Source of the DNA: Clavaria fumosa
Taxonomy: Eukaryota > Basidiomycota > Agaricomycetes > Agaricales > Clavariaceae
DNA length: 64,000 bases
NCBI GenBank assembly: GCA_951802425.1
Contig: OX637799.1
Coordinates: forward strand, 2,294,001 to 2,358,000
Direction of reading: 5' to 3'
Numbering within the stretch: position 1 is the first letter of the stretch; every line of letters starts with the position of its first letter. The notes beneath the pieces were generated by a model. The model was not told where the DNA came from and made no database searches. It saw only the letters and a program-made list of their open reading frames with translations. Both the position numbers and the translations under genes were made by a program. Shown piece after piece: positions 28,904-40,136 of the stretch.

Positions 28904-31900
28904 TCACCCGGCCACCTTTAATTTCTTGACGTTCCTCCTGTCCTCAGCTTCTGATCCTCGTTTGCTTTTCATTCCGACCGCCCGCATATATTCTTTCCGG
29001 CGTTCCTTTTCTTTAGCAGTGTACTTTGCATCCCCTTTCTGCAATTCCTCTCTGTGCTTAGCAGCACGCTCGCGTTGTTTTGCCTTTCGCCTTGCCAGCT
29101 GATCCTTGCGCAAAGCGCGGACCTGCTGAATGAACGCAATCGCCTTCTTTTCTTCAGGCTCCATGACAACTGCACGTTTTTGCAAGTATGTCAGTTCGCC
29201 CTGCGGTTTCATGAGCTTTGGCTTGGATGCATAAGGTAAGCTAGCTTGGAGTTTGTTCGGTATATGGAGGGGATTGAAACGGCGATGAATGCGATGAATA
29301 GGTTTGTACGTCGAATTGACATTGAGAGGGGTTCTCGAACCCTCGTCGCTGCGGACCTGTCCGGTCAAGCGCATGCCAGACCAGTGCGACTTGTCTGACA
29401 ATAAAAGAGAGGTGACGGGGTTGTAAAACTTGGGCGGCTGGATAGAATACCATGCGCGAAGAAATATGATGTCTGTCGATGAACATTTAGTCAAAAATCA
29501 CGTTCCGACAACAAGCGACACACCACTGATCAAGATCTTATCTTCAAACGTAGCCCTGAAAGTGCCGTCGGGCTTCGATAAGGCCTTTTTGATTTGACCT
29601 CGAATGCCAGAAACCGTCCTAATAGTCGCCCCTTCAAACCTGGCAACCTCAAGAGCGCTGGAAAACATGTCTTTCACAAAGGCGGTATTCTTAAAGATTT
29701 TGTATGGGATTCCTGTTAACTTAAGTTTCTTCACTATGTTCACCGATTGTTCAAGTTCGAGTACAACCCCCGTCGCGGAAACGCGAAACGCGACAGTATC
29801 CCCAGAGAGAGAATTGAATGCACAGAATCCCGTGTTCGGGAGTGACACAGGGCCGTAGAATGTAGCATAGCAATGCATGTGTTCGGGAGTGTATTTGAGC
29901 ATTCTCATCCGGATGGAGTGATCATCAAGCGAATATATGGGAACCGTTTGGAATCGCCTCCAACCGATGGAGAAGATGAGGGGGTCATTCGACTTAAGGG
30001 TTTTGGTGAACCATCTGTGGCGTTTGACGCGTACTTGGACATAAGCAAATTGCTCCTCCGCTGCCAGTAGTCCACCAACGATGATTGGATACGAGGGATT
30101 GAAGTGCTCGATGAACTCGCATGGGACTGACTCTAATTCAAGCCGTATGTAGTATCCTGGTTGGAAGCCCTCCACTAACGAACGCGATTCTGGGTCTAGA
30201 TCGGCAAACTCGAGGCGGTTCAGTTGCAGTTGGCGCCCCATTTCTTGCTTCTTCTCCGTGAAGTAGTCTCCTGTTGCATGGTCTGTGTCGTTCAGTAGGA
30301 CAGGGTCGGAGTCCTTGATGGTGGCAGTTTGTGTCGACTCGTTAATGCCAGTGATAAAGTATTGTCGTATTGAGTCTAAGGATTCCAGATTCTCCCATTG
30401 CCGCCAGTCTTCTTGAGCGCACGGTTTTGTCGTATCTTCATTGCCATTATCATCCGGGTTGGTAGATTGAATTTGGAAGAAATTTTCATCGGCTTCTTCG
30501 GCTGGAAACGTAGACAAGGAGGGCTCCATTAATCGGGTCTGAGGCTCTGTTATGGCGACAGAGTATATCAGCCTCATCCAATCTCGGCGGCGTGATTTAA
30601 GCGACGACTGGTAAGGGGCATCCACTTGAGGATCCACTTGAGGGGCAGGACGACGTTGTAAGGAATCTGGGGCGGAATTTCGCGGCTCGATGTTGGTCAA
30701 ATGTGCCGAGGAGGATTCGAGCAGCTTGATTTGCCCACGAGCGACTACCTCGTCAAGAGTCTCCCTTACGTCTTGCAGATCCATGATCATTTGCTCTCCT
30801 TGACCCTGGGAGACTGCGCGCCATAAGCTAACTCGGAAGAATTAAGATAGATTGGATATACATACTGTTAGGGTTTCCGCGAGAAAAGCTCCCAGGCACA
30901 TTTACCCAAACAGCATCCTTGTCATACATGATTCCACCAATGTCACTCATGGGCGCATGTAAAAGTAGCTTTCTCTTCTCACTGAGCTTTCTCCGCTTCT
31001 CCAAATCTACATCAGGCAAGGGACAGGGATCGCCTAAGATGGTAATCCCCTTGACGCTGAGATCTCCTAAGCCTGGAATATGCACTCTTGTATCAGATCG
31101 GAAGTTTGTTCCTCGCACGTAGCCGTATAGGGTGACAGTGCGATCACACTTGCCCTTGGAGTCACGTATTTTGTCACGAGGAGTCAAGTCCTCAACTCGG
31201 TCAGCAAGAAGGTAAGGGTGACTGTTTCGAAATATGAGGGGACGAAACTTCATGACACTGATGAATCGAGAGAGATTGAGAATCTCGGTATCCGGGTAAC
31301 GTCCGTTAAGTACGCCAGAGAGATAGAATAATTTAGCTCCGTCATAGATCTCGGTCCAGAAACGTTTTTTCAGAGCTTTTTTCGTGGCGCGGAGAGTGGC
31401 CGCTTGTTTTATCAAGTCCAGATGGGTAAGAACTCCGATGACCTTCGGAAACCCATGGGATTGAAGGATATTGAGAAACTCAAAAGTTTCCTTTAAAATA
31501 TCTGTGAGACACCGATGGAGGAATTTTCAACGAGGAACTCACCATCTCAAAGCCAAACGAGCCATCAATCATGAGGAGGACAAGATCGGCAACTTTACCA
31601 ACGTCAATCATGCAATTCAGGTCATTGTTGCATTCAATAAACGTGAGGCGACGTTTTTTGCCGCCGACTACGGTAACTGGTCCCTTGATATCGTTCATTG
31701 TCTGCTTCGTGTATCGACGCACGAGGCTTTTGAGGAGAGTGGTCTTGCCAACACCAGGGGGGCCGACTAGAGCCACGATTATGGGAGGGGGGTTCTGGTC
31801 TGGTGTTCGATCAATCAGGGGAACATGAAGACGCGACTGCTCTCGCTCGACATTGCGTCTCCCCTGTCGATCCGCACGGCGTCCAGAAGCAGGAGCGAAC

Positions 31901-31938
31901 GCCTTAGGATTAGTGGACTTAGGATGATTAGTGGACAT
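28904..31938 (-). CDS. BMS1: Ribosome biogenesis GTPase Bms1, 959 aa
   Basis: Nucleolar GTPase of the small-subunit processome; in yeast it acts with Rcl1 in 40S assembly. Four exons: 31,543-31,938, 30,866-31,490, 29,524-30,813, 28,904-29,472, with three introns of 51-52 nt in phase. The N-terminal GTPase has P-loop GPPGVGKTT (about residues 58-66) and the Bms1-type THLD in place of NKxD; a beta-barrel region follows ([20 protein letters not shown]). The C-terminal half carries the conserved Bms1/Tsr1 block ([49 protein letters not shown]) and a Lys/Arg-rich tail ([19 protein letters not shown]). Yeast and human proteins exceed 1,100 residues; this one is shorter because the central acidic linker is reduced to roughly 100 residues. 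The ATG at 31,938 was preferred over an upstream in-frame ATG (31,971) because the Bms1 N-terminus starts near it. Confidence 0.93.
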
Positions 31939-32722
31939 TGAGAGATATGGGGTGACGAGGTGGCAGTGCATGGGAGAGGAAGAGATTATGTAATCCTTCC
32001 TGACATAATCACCTCGTTGTCTTTGATTCTAAACTTCTCAGCTGACAATGTCATCTTCAGGCTTGGGAGGATGTCAAAACCCAGGATAACAGGGGGCACT
32101 TGGCCAGGGCATCAATGGACAGCCCATTCTTGTCATACAATAGGGTCTGGAGGTAATGTGATCTCAAGTCTAAGTTGCATGCATGTGACCATTGTCAATG
32201 CATTGTTCAGTACGTTCAGTGCTCAGAGCGCTCAGATGTCAGAAGGGTGTTGACCATGTCTGCCCAGCCAAAAATCACAATATCTGGTAGTTTTTCATCT
32301 ATTCACCGTCACCGCCCAGCCTCAAAAAATGGTAAAAGCAGCGGTTGCATAAGACAGACAACGACACTTCAGGACGGCAAAAAATAAACCGATTCATGCA
32401 CAGATGAATCGAGTCTTCTCCTAATAATAATAATGAATGATTCCTACGTTTCAAAATACCAAAAGGGAAGGGCAGAGCAGAGAGAAATAACAAAAAGCCC
32501 ATTCTTTTAAGATAATGCGACGGACTCATGACAGACATCAAAGGGCAAAAGGACAGGATGAAAACACCAGTTCAGTTCAGTGTCTGTCAGGCGAAATGGA
32601 AAATGCAACGGGCAGGAGTAGCCGTAAAAAAAAAAATAGCGTCCTGAACAAGAGGGAAGAAAAAAAAAATTGCAGCAAGACCAATAAAAATGAGAGAAAA
32701 GGGGGGAGGGGAGCCCCTTCTT
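31939..32722. other. Between BMS1 start and mucin gene stop
   Basis: No gene seen. The first ~250 bases should hold the BMS1 promoter. The stretch near 32,620-32,705 is A-rich on the plus strand (3' flank of the minus-strand mucin gene). Confidence 0.35.
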
Positions 32723-35700
32723 CTACCAGTTCATGCTATTCTCTCTCAAAATAGGCGCCGAGATGGTAGACGGCAAGATCTGCCGCCGCTCCCGCATCCC
32801 GCCCTGGTGGTGCGAATCAAAGACGGCCGGCTCGCGTCGCTCCGCCTGGAACCCGCGCAACGAGTCTTCCGCGTAGTAGAAGCTCCGGCGGCGCGGCGCG
32901 CCCATGCTGTCCTGGTCAAAGTCCTGCCCGAACGGGCGCTCCCCGGGTATATTCCCCAGCGGCGGCTCCGACAGCCGCTGGTGCTGCAGCTGCTTGCGCC
33001 GCTCGTACGACCGGTACAGCAGCGCCCCGAGGATGAGCAGCGCAATCGACCCCAGCGTCGTCACCACCCCGATGATCGCCTTCTCGCGGATGCTGGTCTG
33101 CGCGAGCCCGCTCGAGCTCTGCACGGGCGCGCCGTCGGGCCCGGACGGCGCGATGGGGTTCGGCAACGAGTTCAGGTCGTACCCGGACGCCACGCGCGCC
33201 GCGAGCTGCTGGGGGACGCCCGTGCTCGCTCTGTAGAATGCGGAGTTCCTGGCCTTGATCTGGGCGGCGAGCGTGTCGGTGTACATCGTCGGGATGTAGC
33301 CGAGCCACAGCGTCCCTAAGGACTGGATATTCGACGGGTCCTGATACGTCGCTGGTACGTAGACTTGCAACGCGAAAGTCTTCACTTGATCGGCTATTTG
33401 ATCAGTAAAAGAAATCAGTTAGCATGCAAAAAATGGCTTCTAGGTCATCGTCGTCCACTTACGTTGGAGTCCAAGCGCCATGATCAGCACCTGGGGGAAG
33501 AACGCAAAGATCTGACTCGAGGAGTCCTGGTGCGTCGCCACGAACTGCCAATTCAGCTCTTGATTGAACAGGACGCTGATGAACGTGTAGCCCGTGAGGT
33601 CGTCGTTCATGCCGACGCCGACCTGGGGGTATATGCGCGACGGCAAGCCCGTCGGCAACGGGACCTGCGTCGGGGGCGCCGTATTCACGTTGTTTTCGTT
33701 GTTGGCAGCCGGAGGCGGGATGGTCGGGGTCGCCGTCGGCTGGTCAGGATTGGTCAGCGAGGCCGGCACCACCGCCGCAGCCATGGACGTGAAAAGTAGC
33801 GTGGACTGCGTCAGGAAGGAGTAGCTCGATGGTGGGACAGGCGGCGGGGCTGTCCCAACCGGGCCTGCAGCGGGGGGCGTGGTCGCTAGGGGCTCAGCCT
33901 GAGCCGCAGTTGGGAAAGTGATGGCTGGGTTAGAGGGTATACTTGGAGTGTTTGTAGGAGTTGCGATGGGTTGTGTGGGACTGCCAAAGAAGGGAAAAAA
34001 GGGCATTAGACACCAATTCTACACACGACAAAAAGAACATACGGCAAAGCAGTGGGAGGCTGCGCAATCGGCGGGCTGGGTGTCGGCGCTGGTGCTGGCG
34101 GCGGTGGCGGTGGCGTCTCAATATCCGGCACCGTGACGCTCGGCAATGCAGGGGGGGTCGGCGCCTGGTGGTCGTGGTCGTGGTCGTCGGTTGGCGCAGG
34201 CGACGGTGGCGGTGGCGGCGGCGGCGGCGGTACACTGACGCTCGGCGCAATAGGGAGCGGTTGAATAGCTGGTATACTGACACTCGGCTCAGCAGGGGGG
34301 GACGGTTCACTTGGTACACTCGGCACAACAGGCGGCGGCGGGACGACCGGTGCAGGTGGAGTTGTTGGGGCCGGCGTCGGGGCAGGCACAGGGGGCGGGG
34401 GTACCTCCGTCTCAGAAGGCAGCGGCACACTCGGTACAACAGGGGCCGTCGTCGCCGGTGGCGGCGGTGGCGGCGGCGGCGGCGGCGGATTCTTATTGTC
34501 GTTGCCGTTATGTTGCCCGTTGCCGTTGTCGTTGGGTGCGTCCGGTGCGGCAGGAGGCGGCGCCGGCACCGTCAACGACGGGAGCGACGTGTCGACCGCT
34601 GGGGGCAAAACCGGGGGTGCCGTTAACGACGGGAGCGTCGTGTCGATCAACGGGGTTGGCGGCGCTGCGGCGCCGGTGTCCGTCCCAGTGCCGGTGCCGG
34701 TGTTCCCAGCCACAGGTGCAGGGGGCGGGACGACCGGGGGCACGACTACTGGGGGAACGACCGGGGGCACGACCGCAGGCGGGGTCGGCGGCCCTGCAGC
34801 GGTGTCCGTGCCCGTGCCCGTCCCAGTCCCAGGGTCGGCGTGGTCCGGGCCGTTATGGCCATGGGTGTCTGGTACTACCGCAGGCGTCGCGTCTGGTGGA
34901 GTCGCAGCTGTAATGCATGTCATTCACAAGAAAGAAAAGAAATCGAATCAGCGGCCTGAAACAATCATACTCTCGTAGAGTATCTGCGGGGGGAACGTAC
35001 CTGTTCCAGTTCCAGTTCCAGTTCCAGTGTCCGGCGGCGGAGTCGGTCCAGGTGCAGGTGCAGGCGGAGGGGGTGTCACCGCCCCTGTGGGGGCCGACAC
35101 CGTTCCACCATCCACAATCAGCGGCGTGATGAGAGGCACAATGGGCGGTAGTAGCGGCGGCGGGGCAGCAGCAGGCGGAGTCGGCGGGGTCGCACCCGTA
35201 TCTGTCCCAGTTCCAGTTCCAGTTCCAGTGCCGTCTGCTGGCGGCGGAGCAGGCACAGGTGGAGTCGGCGGGGCCACACCTGCATCCGTCCCAGTCCCAG
35301 TTCCAGGGTCGGCCTGGCCCGGGGCGTTATGGCGATGGGCGTCCGGTCCCACCGCAGGCGTCACGTCTGGTGGAGTCACAGCTGTGATACATTCACAAGA
35401 TTATAAAGGGAAGAAAGAAAAGAAAAAAATCCGAATCAGCGGTCTGAAACAATCATACTCTCGTAGAGTATCTGCGGGGGGAACGTACCCGTTCCAGTTC
35501 CAGTTCCAGTGTCCGGCGGCGGAGTCGGTCCAGGCGCAGGTGCAGGCGGAGGGGGTGTCACTGTCCCTGTGCCCGAGGGGTCCGACGCCGTCCCATCTAC
35601 CACAATCAGTGGCGTGATGAGAGGCAGAATGGGCGGTAGTAGCGGCGGCGGGGCAGCAGCAGGCGGAGTCGGTGGGGTCGCACCCGTATCTGTCCCAGTT

Positions 35701-37198
35701 CCAGTCCCAGTTCCAGTCCCAGTGCCGTCTGCTTGCGGCGGAGCAGGCACAGGTGGAGTCGGCGGGGTCGCGCCCGTACCCGTACCCGTCCTAGTTCCAG
35801 TTCCAGTCCCAGTCCCAGTGACATCTGCTGGCGGCGGAGCAACCACGGGTGGAGTCGGCGGGGTCGCACCCGTACCCGTACCTGTCCCAGTCCCAGTCCC
35901 AGTCCCAGTGGCATCTGCTGGCGGCGGAGGAACCACAGGTGGAGTCGGCGGGGCCGCAGCCGCATCCGTCCCAGTCCCAGTCCCAGTCCCAGTCCCAGTC
36001 CCAGTCCCGTCTGCTGGCGGCGGGGCAACCACAGCCGGAGTCGGCGGGGCCGCACCCGTCCCAGTTCCAGTTCCAGTTCCCGTCCCAGTCCCGTCTGCAG
36101 GCGGCGGGACAGGCGGCGGGGCAGGCGGAGTCGGCGGGGCCGCACCCGTCCCAGTTCCAGTCCCAGTTCCCGTGCCAGTCCCGTCTGCTGGGGGCGGGGC
36201 AGGCGGCGGGGCAGGCGGAGTCGGCGGAGCCGCACCCGTCCCAGTCCCAGTCCCAGTTCCCGCCCCAGTCCCGTCTGCTGGGGGCGGAGGAGCCTCAGGG
36301 GCCGGCGGCGGCGGGGTAACCACCTGGGGTGTCACCGGTGGAGCAGCTGGCGTCGTAGGAGGAGGAGGGGGAAGATCTGGCGTAGTGGTAGGAGGGGCAG
36401 CGGCTGGCGTTGCAGGCGGAGGAGGGGGAGGGGGAGGGGGAGGAGGAGGAGAAGGATCTGGCGGAGGAGGAGAAGGGGCAGCAGCTGGCGTCACAGGCGG
36501 TGTTGGGGGAGGCGGAGGTGGAGGCGGAGGTGGAGGCGGAGGGGGAGGGGGAGGGGGAGGAGGAGAAGGATCTGGCGTCGTAGGAGGAGGATTTGGCGTC
36601 GTAGGGGGAGGAGCAGGCGTCGTAGGGGGGGGTGGAGGTGGCGTCGTAGGAGGAGGAGCAGCTGGCGTCGTAGGAGGGGGTGGAGGCGGCGTCGTAGGAG
36701 GGGGTGGAGGTGGCGTCGTAGGAGGGGGAGGAGCAGCTGGCGTGGTAGGAGGAGGAGCAGCTGGCGTGGTAGGGGGAGGAGCAGCTGGCGTCGTAGGAGG
36801 AGGAGGAGCTGGCGTCGTAGGGGGAGGAGCAGCTGGCGTCGTAGGAGGGGGAGCAGCGGGCGTCGTAGGAGGAGGAGCAGGGGGCGTCGTAGGAGGAGGT
36901 GGAGGCGTTGGGGGTTCTACAACTGGAGGTGGCTCGACGACTGGAGTCGTTACGCGTCGTACTAAGTCTGGGACGGCCAGGACAGCAAGGTCATCCAAGA
37001 TGGCGAGGAGCGGGTCTGGGAGGAGGGGGTTGGTGGTCGTGAGGGATGAAATGGAGAATCAAGACTACGAGGGGGGAGGGACTTACCGGGCTCAGAGGCA
37101 ATCGCGGGTGAGGTCAACGGATGAGTTGAGACACGGAGTACGTCGAGAAGACATGAGGAGAAAGCGACGAGGAGAAGAAGGGAGGAGGAGAAGAACAT
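32723..37198 (-). CDS. MSB2: Msb2-like transmembrane signalling mucin, 1,357 aa
   Basis: Probable plasma-membrane sensor that feeds Cdc42/MAPK pathways (osmotic, filamentous, surface sensing). Six exons in phase: 37,087-37,198, 35,489-37,015, 35,001-35,381, 34,043-34,907, 33,463-33,980, 32,723-33,393. A signal peptide ([20 protein letters not shown]) is followed by about 900 residues of Pro/Thr/Ala-rich mucin-like sequence: PTTPAAPP runs, poly-Pro, and Gly-Thr dipeptide arrays. Next comes a folded region with [33 protein letters not shown], then [14 protein letters not shown]; this order resembles the conserved extracellular region of ascomycete Msb2 (a SAQIF..LP segment, then SLGYIT..AYIP). 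One TM helix follows ([20 protein letters not shown]), then a basic cytoplasmic tail of about 95 residues. Identification rests on this membrane-proximal block. Introns 2 and 3 and following exon starts are duplicates of each other. Confidence 0.65.
34907..35488 (-). repeat. Tandem exon-plus-intron duplication in the mucin gene
   Basis: The two introns at 34,908-35,000 and 35,382-35,488 are near copies; both contain AATCAGCGG and TCTGCGGGGGGAACGTAC in plus-strand view. The exons that follow them start alike ([19 protein letters not shown] versus [19 protein letters not shown]). The preceding exon ends are also similar. This points to unequal exchange duplicating a unit of roughly 450 bp while keeping the phase. 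Confidence 0.8.
35690..36290 (-). repeat. Gly-Thr / Pro repeat array in the mucin gene
   Basis: About eight copies of a ~75-80-bp unit encode a Pro-rich block ([12 protein letters not shown]) followed by a run of Gly-Thr dipeptides. The dipeptides derive from a (CCAGTC/CCAGTT)n hexamer on the plus strand. Lengths vary in steps of 6 bp, so the frame is preserved. Likely unstable between strains. Confidence 0.8.
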
Positions 37199-38642
37199 TT
37201 GCTTTGCTGGCAGAGGAAAGAGCGTGCGATTTTGACGAGATGGATTCTAACTAGATTTTTTTTGGGGGTTTAGTTTAGGAAGGAAGAAAAGGGACAACCA
37301 CGAATAAGGGGAATGGAATGATTCGTGGATGACTTTTCTTCAAACGAGAGAGGAGAGAGAGGAGAGAGGAGAGAGAGGAAAGAGAGCGATCAACCAAAAG
37401 AGTGGGAAGGAGTTAATGGAGAGAGAAAGAGAGAAAAAAGGGTGTGAGAAAGATAAATCAAATCAATCGGGTGAGTGTGTGAGTTATGTCATTTTGTGTT
37501 GTTAGTAGTAACACACACACGATAAAATAATGTCACGTTAGTTACCATCTCTCTTTCTCTCTTCTCTCTCTCTATCTTAGAGTTGATATCATAACAAGTA
37601 AACACCCTCTCGCTTTTGCTTTGACTTGTCACCAGTCAGTCAGTCATAGCATATATTAGCACTAAATTACGCGACATGTTTCAAAAAAAAACCATGACCG
37701 GACCAGGCACCTGATCGTTCTCAGAAGATCCCATCAATCCACGTGCGCGGGAATATAATACCATACCGACACGAACGTCGGTCAAAGGTACAAGCAATAT
37801 CTCTCCTGGAAAAGCCCTCATCAGACATCTCAGACGTTGATAGGACCTTGCCCTCCTCCGGGTCTGTTGTGCGTCTAGTGGTCCAGTCAATCATGTTCCA
37901 CCACAATCAGCTATGTGCTATCACCGCACTATCGCATATCCTTCCGTTTGATGGCCCGAAGGCACAGCCTTGAATCTCATCCTGAAACGGAGGGGTTAGC
38001 GTGGATCATGAATGGATGCAAAGAGTAGAATCCCTGATACGGGCGTCGGACCGCCGCCCGTTGACGCTCTCTCTCTCTACCCTGCCGTCGTCATATTCTC
38101 TCTGCTCCCTGACAGCGTCCGCCTCATCCCCTCGGCTGTCGTCGTCACCAAGGAAGAAGAAAAATCACACGCCTCCCGCCTACACTCACGTGATTCGACG
38201 TCCACGTTATTCAGCCCAAACCGCACGAATGGGGGCCGGACCCGCCGACAAAGTCGTATTACGGAAAACTCGCTCATGTGCTCAAGGACCCACCGATCCC
38301 TAGATGGTGGAGGTTTCCCATTCGTGTCTCAGGCGAAGAAGCCTTGCACTGCCTCGGCGACTCCAACCGATAACGCGAACCACCATCATCAGTACGGTGT
38401 CCGTGGGGGTCAGGCGACAGATGCGTCCCTGCTGATTTCACGGCGAAGCATATGCACAAGGCTGGCACGTTGCATGCTGGAAGCTCTTCTTCGGGGGGGG
38501 GTGGCTTCTGGTCCATGTACATTGTGTAGAAAAGACGAGAGTTGGAAAAAGTAAAAAATAATCGACATGTGTGCGCTACCCTCTAGAAAGCATCGAGCAT
38601 GCAAAAAGAAAGAAAGAAAGCGTGCCTAGGCGTCGTCGTCAC
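37199..38642. other. Intergenic between mucin gene and uL23; no confident gene
   Basis: 37,345-37,440 contains GAGAGAGG microsatellite tracts and 37,550-37,580 a TCTCTCTC tract, in the likely promoter of the mucin gene. From 37,680 to 38,560 several open frames of 60-180 codons exist on both strands (for example 38,012-38,554 plus, 38,001-38,303 plus, 38,274-38,522 minus). None shows a motif I recognise, so I do not call a gene; a small lineage-specific one cannot be excluded. Confidence 0.4.
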
Positions 38643-39603
38643 TCAGATGAAGCCAATCTAAGTACACGGCGAGCACAATCAGCGCCGCCCACACCACACC
38701 CGCACCGCATGATGATAACACATACCTTGTTGGCCACATCGAGAGCATCATGATCTGCGGTCAACCGCACATACGCTTTCTTCTTCCCGTCCGGCCTGCG
38801 TGGGAGGTAAGCGTAAGGACGACAAGGGACCATCAAGGAGAAAAAAGGCGCTCGTGGGGCGAGCATGCGGGTGCAAAGGCGAAACAACAACCATGCCAAA
38901 AAAGCGAGAGAAACAAAAAAGGAAGAGTGAAGAGAGAAGGCAAAGAAAAAAAAGGAAAGGAAGAAAACCCACCGGATGAGCGTGTTGATCTTGGCCGCCT
39001 GCACGTCATACAGCTTCTTCACCGCGTCCCGGATCTGGCGCTTGTTCGCCCGCACGTCAACGATGAACACGAGCGTGTTATGCTCCTCGATCTTCTTCAT
39101 CGCCGACTCCGTGTTCAGCGGGCTGCACACCACCACCACCAGCAGCGTCAGCGCGCACCCACGGGACAACAGCGAGGGAAAAACAAAAGGGGAAAGGGGG
39201 GGGGAGAGGTGGGGCCACCACGTACGACACGACCGTCCGCCACTGGTCCATGCGCGGCGCGTGCGGCACCGAGCGGCGTGGGTAGCGCGGCGCGCGCGGG
39301 AGCCGCAGCGTGCGCGGCCGCCGGAACGTCACCGACGTGCGCACGCGCCGCGCGCCCTGCCCGTGCGCGCCCTGCAGCGCCGCCTTCTTCGCTGCGGACG
39401 CCCTCTTCGCCGCCGCGGGGCCTTTCTTGCCGGCGGCGGGCTTGGGGTCCTTGGCTCCCGAGGAAGGGGTGGTGGTGGACGCTGTTGGGAGCGGGTCAGT
39501 GGGCGGTGGTCAGTGGTCAGTAGTCAGTGGGGACGGGCTGGGGCGCACGGTTTTTTTTCTTGCTGGCGGCTTTTTGTTTCTTTGGTGCGGTGGTAGTGGC
39601 CAT
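38643..39603 (-). CDS. RPL25: 60S ribosomal protein uL23 (L25/L23a), 181 aa
   Basis: Large-subunit ribosomal protein at the polypeptide exit tunnel, docking site for SRP and nascent-chain factors. Five exons in phase: 39,549-39,603, 39,226-39,481, 38,973-39,122, 38,726-38,795, 38,643-38,657. A Lys/Ala-rich N-terminal extension (nuclear import in yeast L25) leads into the eukaryotic uL23 body: [89 protein letters not shown] and the end NKIGFI. The last exon is only 15 nt (four codons plus stop). It is slightly longer than typical (~155 aa) because of the N-terminal extension. The N-terminal exon has many codons ending in G or C, as expected of a highly expressed gene. Confidence 0.95.
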
Positions 39604-40136
39604 CGTTAAAGATTGCTAGAGGGCTCGGCGTCAGTAAGGGACGGAGATGTGGAGAGCATTGGGACAAAGGACGAGAGCCCGATCACGAGCACCAAAAGGT
39701 CATCGCATCGCCAACCAGTCCATCCATCGTCCATCCGCCACTCCCGACAGACCCCAACCCAGAAAGGACGCACTCAATGAACGAAAGGACGGGCTCGCTC
39801 ACCTTTTTCTTACAGTTTCGCGCTGAGCCTGCGGTTGACGACGACGATGCTGTCTGTTGGTCGCTTCGAGGTTGGTCACACCTGGTTTGCGTGGGAAAAT
39901 GAGAGCGGAGCACGTGATGCACCACTTTTCTCTCAACTCAAATATTATTGAAATAAAATAAAATAATTAATTATGAAAGGGACAGCATGTTTTTTGGTAC
40001 TGTGCAGAAGGATAAAAACAGTCTGAGCGGAGAGGAACCGAACACCCAAAAGTCAGAGTGCTCTTGCTGTCCAGCGCGTGTTGCGTATGCAATGCGCACA
40101 GGAAGAGGAAAAAAGCAAAAGGGTCCAGTCCAACCA
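39604..40136. other. Between uL23 start and KGD1 stop
   Basis: No gene seen. Presumably holds the uL23 promoter and the KGD1 3' end. A short AT run (39,935-39,975) is the only compositional feature. Confidence 0.4.

Noticed and set aside
35509..37254. 581-codon plus-strand frame opposite the mucin gene
   Set aside because: It is Gly/Val/Pro/Ser low complexity produced by reading the reverse of the Pro/Thr/Gly repeats. The minus-strand gene has a signal peptide, consistent splice phases and a TM domain.
38012..38554. 180-codon plus frame between the mucin and uL23 genes
   Set aside because: No recognisable domain, overlapping frames of similar length on both strands, and no coherent splice pattern. 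Left as unassigned.
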